64,000 bases of DNA from Dethiosulfovibrio peptidovorans. Lineage in GTDB: Bacteria; Synergistota; Synergistia; Synergistales; Dethiosulfovibrionaceae. A program made the position numbers and the translations under genes. Shown piece by piece: positions 1-7,876 of the stretch (position 1 is the first letter of the stretch; each line of letters opens with the position of its first letter). The stretch is taken from positions 1-64,000 of the forward strand of contig PDTB01000016.1 of NCBI GenBank assembly GCA_002748665.1, written 5' to 3'. Under the pieces are notes generated by a model. It was not told the DNA's origin, made no database searches, and was given only the letters and a program-made list of their open reading frames with translations.

Positions 1-1175
1 ATATCCGCGCTCACCGTGCCGGCATCTCTGGCGGGACTCCCCTCTCCTATCGCCATGGTCCATGTGGGGCCGCCGTTATCAGCCAGAGGGCTCAACAGGG
101 GATCTGATGAGATAACATGTATATCTGGAGATGAGATGTCCTCCACCACGGAGTAGGTCACTGCAGGTGTACTCGTACCCCCATTATAAAAATCTCCACT
201 CACGTTATCCCAGAAGATGCAATTGGTCACGATCGGGTCGCTGTTGCGGTTGCACATCCCGCCACCCCAAGTTGCCCCGTTCCCAGAGAAGGTGCAGTTC
301 GTCACTGTGGGGTTACTGCTGTCGTAGTTACGCATCCCACCGCCCTTTTGTACTGCTGTATTCCCCGAAAAGGTACAGTTGACCAGTGCAGGACAGCTGT
401 TGTCGTTGTTGAAGATCCCAGCACCAAACTCTGCCTCGTTCCCCGAGAAGGTACAGTTCGTCACTGTAGGACAACTCTCCCAGTTGCGCATCCCGCCGGC
501 CACATGTGCCTTATTCCCCGAGAAGGTACAGTTCGTCACTGTGGGACTACTTGCGTTATTGCACATCCCGCCTGCCTCATGTGCCTTATTCCCCGAGAAG
601 GTACAATTCCTCACGAGAGGGTTGCTGACAAAGTTGTGCATCCCAGCGCCATTAATGTCAGCAGAGCCTGCACAGATAGTAAACCCGTCCAGAATCGCCG
701 TGTTGTCACAACGATAGGATCTCACCACGCGGAGGCTGTTCGTTCCCACGATATTATCCGCCGACACAGTTACTCCGTTCACCTTATTGGCATCGTTATT
801 GTCGATGTCTCCCGTGAGGACCGTGACGTTAGCTGATACGTCCCGCTCTCCCAGGGTTGTCTCGCCTCCTGCGAACCCCCCGTAGAGCGCCACGTTGTTC
901 GACAACACGAAGGAGTCGGTGTTACTGCTCCCGGGACGGTAGACGCCCGCCTTCACCCAGAACTCCACCTCGCCACTCGCAGGGGTGACGGCTCTCAGAG
1001 CATCACGAAACTGAGGTTCGTCCAAAGCTGCAGCCCAGCTCGAACCATCACCGCCAACGCTTGTAGCGTCGACACGCAGGATCGTCGCCGCCCAGGCGCA
1101 GCTCGTCAGAAGCGTCATAAAGACGACCAGCGTCCCCGCTGCCGCCCATCTTCGTGCACATCTGTTCTCACACAT
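1..1175 (-). CDS. Secreted right-handed beta-helix repeat protein, C-terminus beyond window
   Basis: Reading the minus strand from the ATG at 1175 (GGAGAGG just upstream) gives an open frame of 391 codons running off the window. The first 30 residues form a signal peptide. LTSC within it fits a lipobox and AWA-A fits signal peptidase I, so the anchoring is unclear. From about residue 175 there are six repeats of about 25 residues, each starting NCTFSGN or NCIFWDN and containing GGGM-N, as in polymorphic outer-membrane and choice-of-anchor beta-helix proteins. The last residues seen are typical of the end of such a domain. It is probably an exported surface protein. Its substrate is unknown, and whether a barrel or sorting tail follows cannot be seen. 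Confidence 0.8.
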   Translation of the reverse strand, partial: MCENRCARRWAAAGTLVVFMTLLTSCAWAATILRVDATSVGGDGSSWAAALDEPQFRDALRAVTPASGEVEFWVKAGVYRPGSSNTDSFVLSNNVALYGGFAGGETTLGERDVSANVTVLTGDIDNNDANKVNGVTVSADNIVGTNSLRVVRSYRCDNTAILDGFTICAGSADINGAGMHNFVSNPLVRNCTFSGNKAHEAGGMCNNASSPTVTNCTFSGNKAHVAGGMRNWESCPTVTNCTFSGNEAEFGAGIFNNDNSCPALVNCTFSGNTAVQKGGGMRNYDSSNPTVTNCTFSGNGATWGGGMCNRNSDPIVTNCIFWDNVSGDFYNGGTSTPAVTYSVVEDISSPDIHVISSDPLLSPLADNGGPTWTMAIGEGSPARDAGTVSAD

Positions 1176-1559
1176 ATGGACCTCTCCTTTCGAGTTCTAC
1201 CCCAAAATATACAGTTGATACGACATACAACAAGCAATATATTTCAGTATAGCACCAATAATTTAGTATGACATCTTTTCTGTAGTCAAGCATCAAACAA
1301 GGAAGGACAGGAGGGGAGACACCGAGTAAGGCGATAAGGAGAGAGAGGCATGATGGAGATCAGGATGGCCATACGGAATAGAAGCACTCATGACCGACCT
1401 CCCGTTCTCGACGTTCGTATTGCCGGAACATGGGCCTCTCCGATCTTTCCAATGGAACCGCTAGGATGATGGTCTGTTCCCCGGAGAAAGAGAGCAATAA
1501 GATCCGAGGTCTACGTACAGAGTCAACTACGAGATGGGAATGAAAATAATCAAAAGGCA
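1176..1559. other. Intergenic stretch, no gene recognised
   Basis: This is AT-rich near 1200-1280, which would suit the promoter region of the beta-helix gene. Open frames here are short, lack ribosome binding sites and resemble no known protein. I see no RNA gene. Confidence 0.5.
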
Positions 1560-1581
1560 CCTGGGCACAAAACGACCCAGG
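1560..1581 (-). terminator. Hairpin after the selenoprotein gene
   Basis: On the minus strand CCTGGG and CCCAGG pair around a 10-base loop, 35 bases after the selenoprotein stop. The tail is only moderately U-rich (TGCCTTTTGATTATTTT), so it is a weak intrinsic terminator candidate. Confidence 0.4.
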
Positions 1582-1615
1582 AGCCTCTTTTAAAAAACCT
1601 ATAGAGAGAACGAAC

Positions 1616-1948
1616 TTAATGACAGGAAGTACACCCCTCACAGCCCGACTCTGCCGGAGCCAGCACGGCCGACGTGACAACCAGATTGACCATCCAGAGG
1701 AAGCCCTTGAGGTCGATGCTCACCGTCTTGTCGACAAAATCCATCGCATCTGGCACCCAAACAGTCACATCGCCGTCCTTCAGCTGTTGATAATTGTCCG
1801 TGGACGCAGGAGATCCGCTCTTCACGAGAACGGCCTGACGGGCTCCTCAGCCAATACCCAGAGTCCCCTCAAAAACGGTAACTTCAGGACCAATCTCGAC
1901 GATTCGCTCCTTTGCTCTCTCTGTAATATCGAGCCTTAATTCTTTCAT
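1616..1948 (-). CDS. Small selenoprotein with in-frame UGA (Sec34)
   Basis: The ATG at 1948 follows GGAGG by 10 bases. The frame reads 33 codons, meets TGA at 1849-1847, then continues 76 codons to TAA at 1616, giving 110 residues if UGA is decoded as selenocysteine (context GIG-U-GARQAV). The part after the UGA is clearly protein-like. A 7-bp hairpin with a CGUGA loop lies at the right distance for a bacterial SECIS. The N-terminus (LDITERAKERI) recalls IscA/HesB-like proteins and the tail has three cysteines (C103, C106, C109 in CEGCTSC), suggesting metal or redox chemistry. It resembles the small CC/Se-motif (seleno)proteins, but that assignment is from memory. Ordinary gene finders would miss the first 34 codons or call a pseudogene. 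Confidence 0.75.
1815..1833 (-). promoter_or_regulatory. Putative bacterial SECIS element
   Basis: CCGUUCU (1833-1827) pairs with AGAGCGG (1821-1815), seven pairs including one G-U, closing the five-base loop CGUGA. The loop GU lies about 22 bases after the UGA, inside the roughly 16-37 base range known for SelB-dependent elements in bacteria. Confidence 0.7.
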
Positions 1949-2027
1949 AAAAATCGCACCTCCAGGATCTCTTTTATAGAAGCATACCACATGAGGGTAT
2001 AACTCACAATCAGTCATTTTGCCTACA

Positions 2028-2172
2028 GGGGATCTCTAAAAATTCAGAAACTCGCCTCATGTCCTTTCGACGGAGCTCATTCGAGATTCGTATTTTTTTG
2101 ACCTGCCGTCATGAAGTATCGACTAGGGCGAGGCGGACGTCCTCCCAGGCCGGGAGGACACAGGAGGTGCCC
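2028..2172 (+). repeat. Dispersed intergenic repeat, copy 1 (left part)
   Basis: Starts GGGGATCTCTAAAAATTCAG and ends near CACAGGAGGTGCCC. It is clearly homologous to stretches at 25025, 34664, 38573 and 51045. It contains the left end and the core but not the right arm seen in copies 3 and 4. It lies just downstream of the pseudouridine synthase stop. Confidence 0.85.
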
Positions 2173-2193
2173 TGCATCATAAAAGCCCATTGT

Positions 2194-3084
2194 TTATGGA
2201 TGAAGCGGCAACAAGGCCTCCATGTCGTCAGGGATCGGGGCAAGTACCCTTATCCCCGACACCTCAGAAAGGTTTCCCACCAGCCCATAGGGGAATCGAA
2301 TTGATCGGGCATGAAGCATGGGACGATGAATTTTCCTCGTCCGATTGACCGGAGCTCCTCCGTATTTTCGATCCCCCAAAACAGGAAAGCCCAGATGCGC
2401 CATGTGAACCCGGATCTGATGAGGCCGTCCTGTGAGCAGACTGATCTGACACAGAGCCACCCCACCCCCCACTGCCAAGCAGCGGTAGAGGGTTACCGCT
2501 GGCTGGCCGTCGGGATGGACCGAGACGACGTTGGTTCTCTCGTCCTTACGGAGGGGGGCATCGATTCGTCCTTCCCTGGGCGGGGAGCCCTGAACGAGCA
2601 CCCAGTAGATCTTCTCTACGGTTCTCCGAGCCCAGAGATCGCTTAACTCCCGGAGAGCTCGTCCCGAGAGGGCCAGCACCATGACTCCGGACGTATTCCT
2701 GTCGAGACGATGGACAGCCTGAGGAGAAAAATCTCCTCCCTGTACCCAAGCCCGACTCACCACCGAGTCACCGCCCTTCCGATCCGGCTGGCTGAGCAAT
2801 CCCGCCGGCTTATTCACAACCCAGACCGAAGAGTCTCTATACAAGGTTTCCAGATCTCTCCGAACCCCACGAGACAATCGTTCCTGCGGAGCCTCCCAAG
2901 GGACGACGACCTCTTGCCCCTCTCTAATGCGTTGGTCGTATCGTCCTCGTCCGCCGTCCACCCGGATTTGTTTTTTTCGAAAACCTTTCATCATGGCCCC
3001 TAAGGGCAGTTCGGGCCACCGAGCCCTGATAACCTTGTCCAGACGTCGGCCATCGTCGTGGGGACCTACGATAAAACGATCCAT
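2194..3084 (-). CDS. RluA-family 23S rRNA pseudouridine synthase
   Basis: A 296-residue protein of the RluA/RluC/RluD type, which converts uridines in large-subunit rRNA to pseudouridine. An S4-like RNA-binding region occupies about residues 10-65 (GRRLDKVIRARW, then KKQIRVDGGR). The catalytic motif HRLDRNTSG, with the essential Asp, lies near residue 130, followed by GRPHQIRVHMAHLG. Length is normal for the family. It starts 7 bases after the upstream YhaM-like gene ends, so the two are probably co-transcribed. The exact target uridine cannot be told from sequence. Confidence 0.9.
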   Translation of the reverse strand: MDRFIVGPHDDGRRLDKVIRARWPELPLGAMMKGFRKKQIRVDGGRGRYDQRIREGQEVVVPWEAPQERLSRGVRRDLETLYRDSSVWVVNKPAGLLSQPDRKGGDSVVSRAWVQGGDFSPQAVHRLDRNTSGVMVLALSGRALRELSDLWARRTVEKIYWVLVQGSPPREGRIDAPLRKDERTNVVSVHPDGQPAVTLYRCLAVGGGVALCQISLLTGRPHQIRVHMAHLGFPVLGDRKYGGAPVNRTRKIHRPMLHARSIRFPYGLVGNLSEVSGIRVLAPIPDDMEALLPLHP

Positions 3085-3090
3085 AACGAC

Positions 3091-4143
3091 TCACTCCTCA
3101 GGATCAGGCCGCCACTTCCAGTACCGGCGCTGGGTTGGATAGTGAATATCCGAGATGGCGTCCTCAATCGCCTCGAAACCGCCTCTCAGCTGGGAGACAG
3201 CGTCCCCCCAGCAAAAGAGCTTAAAGTCCAGTTCGTCGGCTGCTGAGACAACCAGAGCTTCAGGCGTCCCCGGGAGCACGGGCGAACCGTATTCCTTATG
3301 TCCATGATGGCTTAAAATCACATGTCCTAAGGCTGTTCGCAGCACCTCATCAAGCCCAAAGGACTGGGCGAGGCTTTCAAACCGAACGTAGCCCAAGGCC
3401 ACGTGGTCGATGACCGTTCCCTGAACGGTCATGCCAGGGCCTGGGTTGAGGATATACGAGTCCAGCTTGCCTAAATCGTGAAGAAGTGCTCCAGCGATGA
3501 CCAGGGAGACATCGGGAGCCCTGAAGCCATGAATAGCCTGAGCCATGGACAAAGCCAGCTCGGTCACCGATATCGAGTGCTCCAGAAGACCGTGAACATA
3601 CGCATGATGGTGAGCTACCGCAGCGGGCATAACTCTGTATCGGTCCCATATTTCGCCATCCTTGGCAAAGACGAATCGGAGAAAATCCCCTACAGGTCCA
3701 GAGCATCGGTTCACTAGTGCGTCAAAGCGAACCTCCAGATCATCGACGGCCACCGGTGCCGTTTGGACGAAGGACTCAGGTCTGTATTCCTCCCTCTTCT
3801 GATCGACGAGGAACACCTGGTTAAAGTTATACTGGTTCTTCCCCCGAAACTCACTGACCTGACCGGTGACACCCACTGTCGTCCCCTTGAGGTTCGTCAC
3901 CAGGGACGAGGATGACGGATCGTCCAGCTGCGACCGGACACCCTCCCGATAGTCCCACCACTGAGAGTTTCCCCAGACCTTGGCGTCCATGGCCCCGCTA
4001 CGATCCATAAGAGACATGGTCCAGTAGCTTTTGCCGTTTTTGTCCTTCTTCTCCCGTATATCCAGAACGACTCCCACGACGGAGAACTTCTCCCCCACAG
4101 GCAGCACCTTGATCTCGTCCACGACCTTCCTGTTCTCGGCCAC
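3091..4143 (-). CDS. YhaM-like 3'-5' exoribonuclease (OB fold plus HD domain)
   Basis: A 350-residue protein with an N-terminal OB-fold (about residues 15-110, including the YWTMSLMDRSGAMDAKVWG stretch) and a C-terminal HD phosphohydrolase domain with AYVHGLLEHS and HDLGK as metal ligands. This arrangement is that of YhaM/CBF1 3'-5' exonucleases of Bacillus and relatives, acting on RNA or single-stranded DNA. The start is GTG at 4143 with GGGAGGGG upstream. It is followed 7 bases later by the pseudouridine synthase, giving a small RNA-metabolism operon. Enzyme specificity is inferred from architecture only. Confidence 0.85.
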   Translation of the reverse strand: MAENRKVVDEIKVLPVGEKFSVVGVVLDIREKKDKNGKSYWTMSLMDRSGAMDAKVWGNSQWWDYREGVRSQLDDPSSSSLVTNLKGTTVGVTGQVSEFRGKNQYNFNQVFLVDQKREEYRPESFVQTAPVAVDDLEVRFDALVNRCSGPVGDFLRFVFAKDGEIWDRYRVMPAAVAHHHAYVHGLLEHSISVTELALSMAQAIHGFRAPDVSLVIAGALLHDLGKLDSYILNPGPGMTVQGTVIDHVALGYVRFESLAQSFGLDEVLRTALGHVILSHHGHKEYGSPVLPGTPEALVVSAADELDFKLFCWGDAVSQLRGGFEAIEDAISDIHYPTQRRYWKWRPDPEE

Positions 4144-4272
4144 ACGATCCCCTCCCTTAGCCCCGATTCAACGCTTGAGTATAATCCATGGAAAGGAAAA
4201 ATGCTAATAGACGACTGTTTTTCTATGATACAATCTATACACTAAAGTTTATAAACGAAAGAGGGAGAGCAC

Positions 4273-6396
4273 ATGCTCGTCGTGACCGAGGGACATAAAG
4301 AGGATTTTGGGCGGGGCATAGTCAGGATGACCCAATGGGACATGGAGCATCTCGGATTTGACGACGGACAGATCGTCGAGATCAAAGGCAGCCGACGCAC
4401 CCCGGTCCGGCTCCTCCGTTCGATCAAGGATACCGACAGAAACGGATTTCTTGCCATGGATAGTATAACTCGTGGAAACGCCGGGGCCGTCCTGAAGGAG
4501 AGAATCTCGATCCACAAGGTGACGGTGGATTTTGCCGTAGAGCTTACAATTCGACCGATAACGTCCATCCACTGTTTGGAGAAGGACCTTGACCCCCGAA
4601 CTCTCGGCGATAAGCTCTGCGGATTGCCTCTGATCAAGGGTGACCGGGTTCGACTTCCCCTGAGTGGTAGTCGGGACCTGGATTTTCAGATTATCTCCAC
4701 GACTCCTGGCGGATCGGTGATGGTCTCTCCGGCCACAGAACTCTCGGTGGAAGAGCCAACAGTAAAAGGGCATGCCCAAAGGATCTCGTACAGAGATGTT
4801 GGCGGTCTCTCCCGTCAACTCCAGCGGATACGGGAGATGATCGAGCTTCCCCTCCGTTTTCCTCAGGCATTTCTCCGCCTGGGCGTGGAACCCCCCAAGG
4901 GCGTATTGCTCTACGGCCCTCCCGGTACGGGAAAGACCGTGATCGCAAAGGCCGTAGCCCATGAGACCGACGCATGGTTCACCCATATCTCCGGGCCGGA
5001 GATCATCGGAAAGTATTACGGAGAAAGCGAGCAACGGCTTAGAGACGTTTTTGACGAGGCCAAGGCCCACGCACCGGCTATCATCTTCATCGACGAGATC
5101 GACGCTATCGCCCCCAAACGGGAGGAAATGGGCAGCGAGAAGCAGGTTGAACGCCGGGTTGTGGCTCAGCTCTTGGCCCTGATGGACGGGCTCAGAGGCC
5201 GAGGTCAGATCGTTGTGATCGCCGCCACCAACCTGCCTAACACCCTGGATCCAGCCCTGAGACGGCCTGGACGGTTTGACCGGGAAATCGCCATCTCTAT
5301 CCCGGATCGGCAGGGCCGGGAGGAAATTCTCCAGATCCACACCAAGGGGATGCCCCTGGCCCGAGATGTCGACTTGTCCCGGATTGCCGAGGTAACACGT
5401 GGATTCGTCGGGGCCGATCTGGAGGCCCTTGCAAAGGAGGCCGCCATGGCGGCACTCCGGGGAATCATGTCGTCGATGGACTTCGAGGACGCTCAGGTAC
5501 CATCGGATCGTCTCCGAACCATGGAGATTGCCATGAAGGATTTTTCCACAGCTTTCCGAGAGGTGGAACCTTCGGCCATCCGAGAGGTTTTCATCGAGCG
5601 TCCGACGGTATCCTGGCAAGACGTAGGTGGTCTGTCCGAGATCATCGCAGAGTTAAAAGAGGCCGTCCAGTGGCCTATGGAACACGGCGATGTCTTTCGT
5701 CAATTTCGGGTGACGCCTCCCAAGGGAATCATTCTGCACGGCCATCCCGGATCGGGTAAGACCCTCCTGGTCAAGGCTCTCGCTCAGGAAAGCAGGGCAA
5801 ACTACATCGCCGTACAGACGCCCTCTCTTATGTCCCGGTACGTCGGTGAGAGTGAGCGAGCCATACGGAACGTCTTTCGAAAAGCCAAACAGGCAGCCCC
5901 AATTCTCCTGTGTTTCGATAAAATTGAAACCTTGTTGCCGCTTCGGGAACAGAACTCAGAGGTGGAAGCCCAATTCACGGAGCGAGTGCTTGCTCAGTTT
6001 CTCTCCGAGATGAGCGCCTTGAAGGATATGGATGGAATCGTGGTTTTTGGGGCCACAGATCGCATCGACCAGGTAGACCCAGCGCTCCTGAGCTCCGGCC
6101 GATTCGAACTGGTACTCGAACTCCCCTTACCAAGCCACGACGGCCGAAAGGCCATCATGGAGATCCATCTGAGGGAGAAACCCCTCTCTGAGGACGTCTC
6201 CATGGAAGAGCTGGCAAAGGAGACTGAAGGAGCCTCTGGAGGCGAACTCGCCACCTTGTGCCGCCTCGCCTCATACGAGGCCGTCCGGGAATACATCCGC
6301 CGGGGCAAGACCGGCGATCCCCTGGTGGAGCAACGCCATTTTGAAACGATCCTAAAGCGTCACAAAAAAACACACGAGAGCAGAAGCACAACATAA
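4273..6396 (+). CDS. CDC48/VCP-like AAA ATPase with two AAA domains
   Basis: A 707-residue protein. Residues 1-165 form a CDC48 N-terminal substrate/cofactor domain. AAA domain D1 has Walker A GPPGTGKT at about 215-222 and Walker B FIDEIDAI. Domain D2 has Walker A GHPGSGKT at 490-497 and a Walker B reading LLCFDKIETL, in which the catalytic glutamate is replaced by Lys550. Arginine-finger regions (RRPGRFDRE and SSGRFEL) are present in both. CDC48-like proteins unfold protein substrates as hexamers. Here D1 probably does the ATP hydrolysis while D2 may only bind nucleotide. CDC48 homologues are universal in archaea and patchy in bacteria, so an old lateral origin is possible. The gene stands alone between divergent and convergent neighbours. 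GAGGGAG precedes the ATG. Confidence 0.9.
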   Translation: MLVVTEGHKEDFGRGIVRMTQWDMEHLGFDDGQIVEIKGSRRTPVRLLRSIKDTDRNGFLAMDSITRGNAGAVLKERISIHKVTVDFAVELTIRPITSIHCLEKDLDPRTLGDKLCGLPLIKGDRVRLPLSGSRDLDFQIISTTPGGSVMVSPATELSVEEPTVKGHAQRISYRDVGGLSRQLQRIREMIELPLRFPQAFLRLGVEPPKGVLLYGPPGTGKTVIAKAVAHETDAWFTHISGPEIIGKYYGESEQRLRDVFDEAKAHAPAIIFIDEIDAIAPKREEMGSEKQVERRVVAQLLALMDGLRGRGQIVVIAATNLPNTLDPALRRPGRFDREIAISIPDRQGREEILQIHTKGMPLARDVDLSRIAEVTRGFVGADLEALAKEAAMAALRGIMSSMDFEDAQVPSDRLRTMEIAMKDFSTAFREVEPSAIREVFIERPTVSWQDVGGLSEIIAELKEAVQWPMEHGDVFRQFRVTPPKGIILHGHPGSGKTLLVKALAQESRANYIAVQTPSLMSRYVGESERAIRNVFRKAKQAAPILLCFDKIETLLPLREQNSEVEAQFTERVLAQFLSEMSALKDMDGIVVFGATDRIDQVDPALLSSGRFELVLELPLPSHDGRKAIMEIHLREKPLSEDVSMEELAKETEGASGGELATLCRLASYEAVREYIRRGKTGDPLVEQRHFETILKRHKKTHESRSTT

Positions 6397-6402
6397 AAAG
6401 GC

Positions 6403-7791
6403 CTACTCGGGCTGTCCCTTCAACTGGGTGATGATGTCCAGACCTCGCTGGATCTGGTGTCCCACCTGTTTGAACCCCGTTCCGCCCAGGGTCTCTCGTC
6501 GAAGCACCGCCGCTTGAACGTCGACCAAAGGCAGGAGGTCCTCCGTAGCATCACGGCCCAGAAAGGCCTGAAAATCTCCCAGGGACAGGTCAAAGAGACT
6601 CCGCCCCTCTCTGAGGCACCACCCCACCAGGGCACCGACCCTCTGATGGGCCTCTCGAAAGGGAACACCCTTGACCACCAGGTACTCGGCCACATCGGTA
6701 GCCAGAACAAAGCCGTCGGAAAAGCTCTCAACCGCCCGATCAGCGTCCACCTGGACGGCACGAATCAGGTCGGGCAACACGTCCAGGACCAGGAGGATGA
6801 CATCAAAGGCCGAGAACAGACCTCGCTTATCCTCCTGAAGATCCCGATTGTACGTCATGGGCAATCCTTTCAGGGTGACCAGAAAATCCACCAGATGACC
6901 GACCATCTGACCGGTCCGCCCCCGGACAAGCTCAAGAACATCGGGGTTTTTCTTCTGGGGCATCATGCTGGACCCCGTGCAGAAACAATCGGGGAGAAGC
7001 ACCCACCCGAACTCGGCACTGGCGTAGAGGATCAGGTCCTCGGCCAGTCGGCTGCAGTGAACCGAGAACATTGCGGCAAAGGCAAGAACATCGAAAATGT
7101 AGTCCCTCTGCCCCACAGCGTCCATGCTGTTCTGAGCCGGCGTCTTAAACCCCAGAGCCTGAGCCGTATAGTCCCGATCAAGGGGCAGGGTGGAGCCAGC
7201 CAGAGCCCCACAGCCCAGAGGACACTCGTCAGAGGCCTCCAAGGCGAACTCCAGCCGCCTCGCGTCCCGACTGAAGGCCTCAAAGTGAGCCATCCAGAAA
7301 TGTCCCATGCTCACCGGCTGGGCCTGCTGAAGATGTGTGTAGCCCGGAACGATGACTTCCTGATGAACCTCAGCGCGATCAACCAGGGCCTCCAGGAGAC
7401 GGATAAGACCAACCCGCACATGAGCCAGCATGTCCTTCACGTAGAGCCTCATCGTAGTCCCCACCTGGTCGTTCCGGCTCCGTCCGGTGTGGAGACGGGC
7501 ACCAGCAGCGCCGATTTTCTCGGTCAGCCGATGTTCAATATTCATGTGCACGTCCTCGAGCCCCTCATGCGGGACGAATTCTCCCCGGTCAAGCTCGTCC
7601 ATGATATCCTGAAAACCCCTTCGTATGGCTGAGAGGTCATCGTCGGAAATGAGGCCCTGTCGATTCAGCATCTCAGCATGGACCAGGCTTCCCCGTATAT
7701 CCCACGAAGCCAGACGCCAATCGAGATCCAAGGACTGGGAAAAACGCTGAACCTTTCCGTCGGTCTCCTGGGTAAAACGGCCTTTCCACAT
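6403..7791 (-). CDS. argH: Argininosuccinate lyase
   Basis: A 462-residue enzyme that splits argininosuccinate into arginine and fumarate, the last step of arginine synthesis (it also runs in citrulline/arginine interconversion). All key family motifs are intact: GRSRNDQV at 103-110, YTHLQQAQP at 151-159, and the flexible catalytic loop GSSMMPQKKNPD at 273-284. It follows argG by 85 bases on the same strand and shares its promoter. AGGAG precedes the ATG. A diverged copy lies at 16717-18111. The gene ends 6 bases from the convergent CDC48-like gene, with no obvious terminator between. Confidence 0.97.
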   Translation of the reverse strand: MWKGRFTQETDGKVQRFSQSLDLDWRLASWDIRGSLVHAEMLNRQGLISDDDLSAIRRGFQDIMDELDRGEFVPHEGLEDVHMNIEHRLTEKIGAAGARLHTGRSRNDQVGTTMRLYVKDMLAHVRVGLIRLLEALVDRAEVHQEVIVPGYTHLQQAQPVSMGHFWMAHFEAFSRDARRLEFALEASDECPLGCGALAGSTLPLDRDYTAQALGFKTPAQNSMDAVGQRDYIFDVLAFAAMFSVHCSRLAEDLILYASAEFGWVLLPDCFCTGSSMMPQKKNPDVLELVRGRTGQMVGHLVDFLVTLKGLPMTYNRDLQEDKRGLFSAFDVILLVLDVLPDLIRAVQVDADRAVESFSDGFVLATDVAEYLVVKGVPFREAHQRVGALVGWCLREGRSLFDLSLGDFQAFLGRDATEDLLPLVDVQAAVLRRETLGGTGFKQVGHQIQRGLDIITQLKGQPE

Positions 7792-7876
7792 AGCAGCTTT
7801 CTCCTCTCGTCATGAATAAACACCGGAAGGATCCCGGACTCCCCTTAGTGCGCAGATATCATCGGACGGGAGACTT

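Noticed and set aside
500-620. Evenly spaced DNA repeats resembling a CRISPR array
   Set aside because: The spacing is that of a 25-codon protein repeat; spacers are not unique and the frame is open.
131-836. Overlapping plus-strand open frames with repeated motifs
   Set aside because: They are the reverse of the NCTFSGN repeats in the minus-strand beta-helix gene, which has a signal peptide and ribosome site.
1360-1680. A 106-codon minus-strand frame
   Set aside because: No ribosome site and no protein-like pattern; it overlaps the end of the selenoprotein gene in another frame.
1616-1825. A 69-residue protein starting at GTG 1825
   Set aside because: The GTG lies in the SECIS loop and has no ribosome site; the ATG at 1948 has one and the UGA is better read as selenocysteine.
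4249-5619. A 456-codon minus-strand frame opposite the CDC48-like gene
   Set aside because: Shadow frame; the plus-strand gene has all AAA motifs.
6457-7632. A 391-codon plus-strand frame opposite argH
   Set aside because: Shadow of argH, which has complete motifs.
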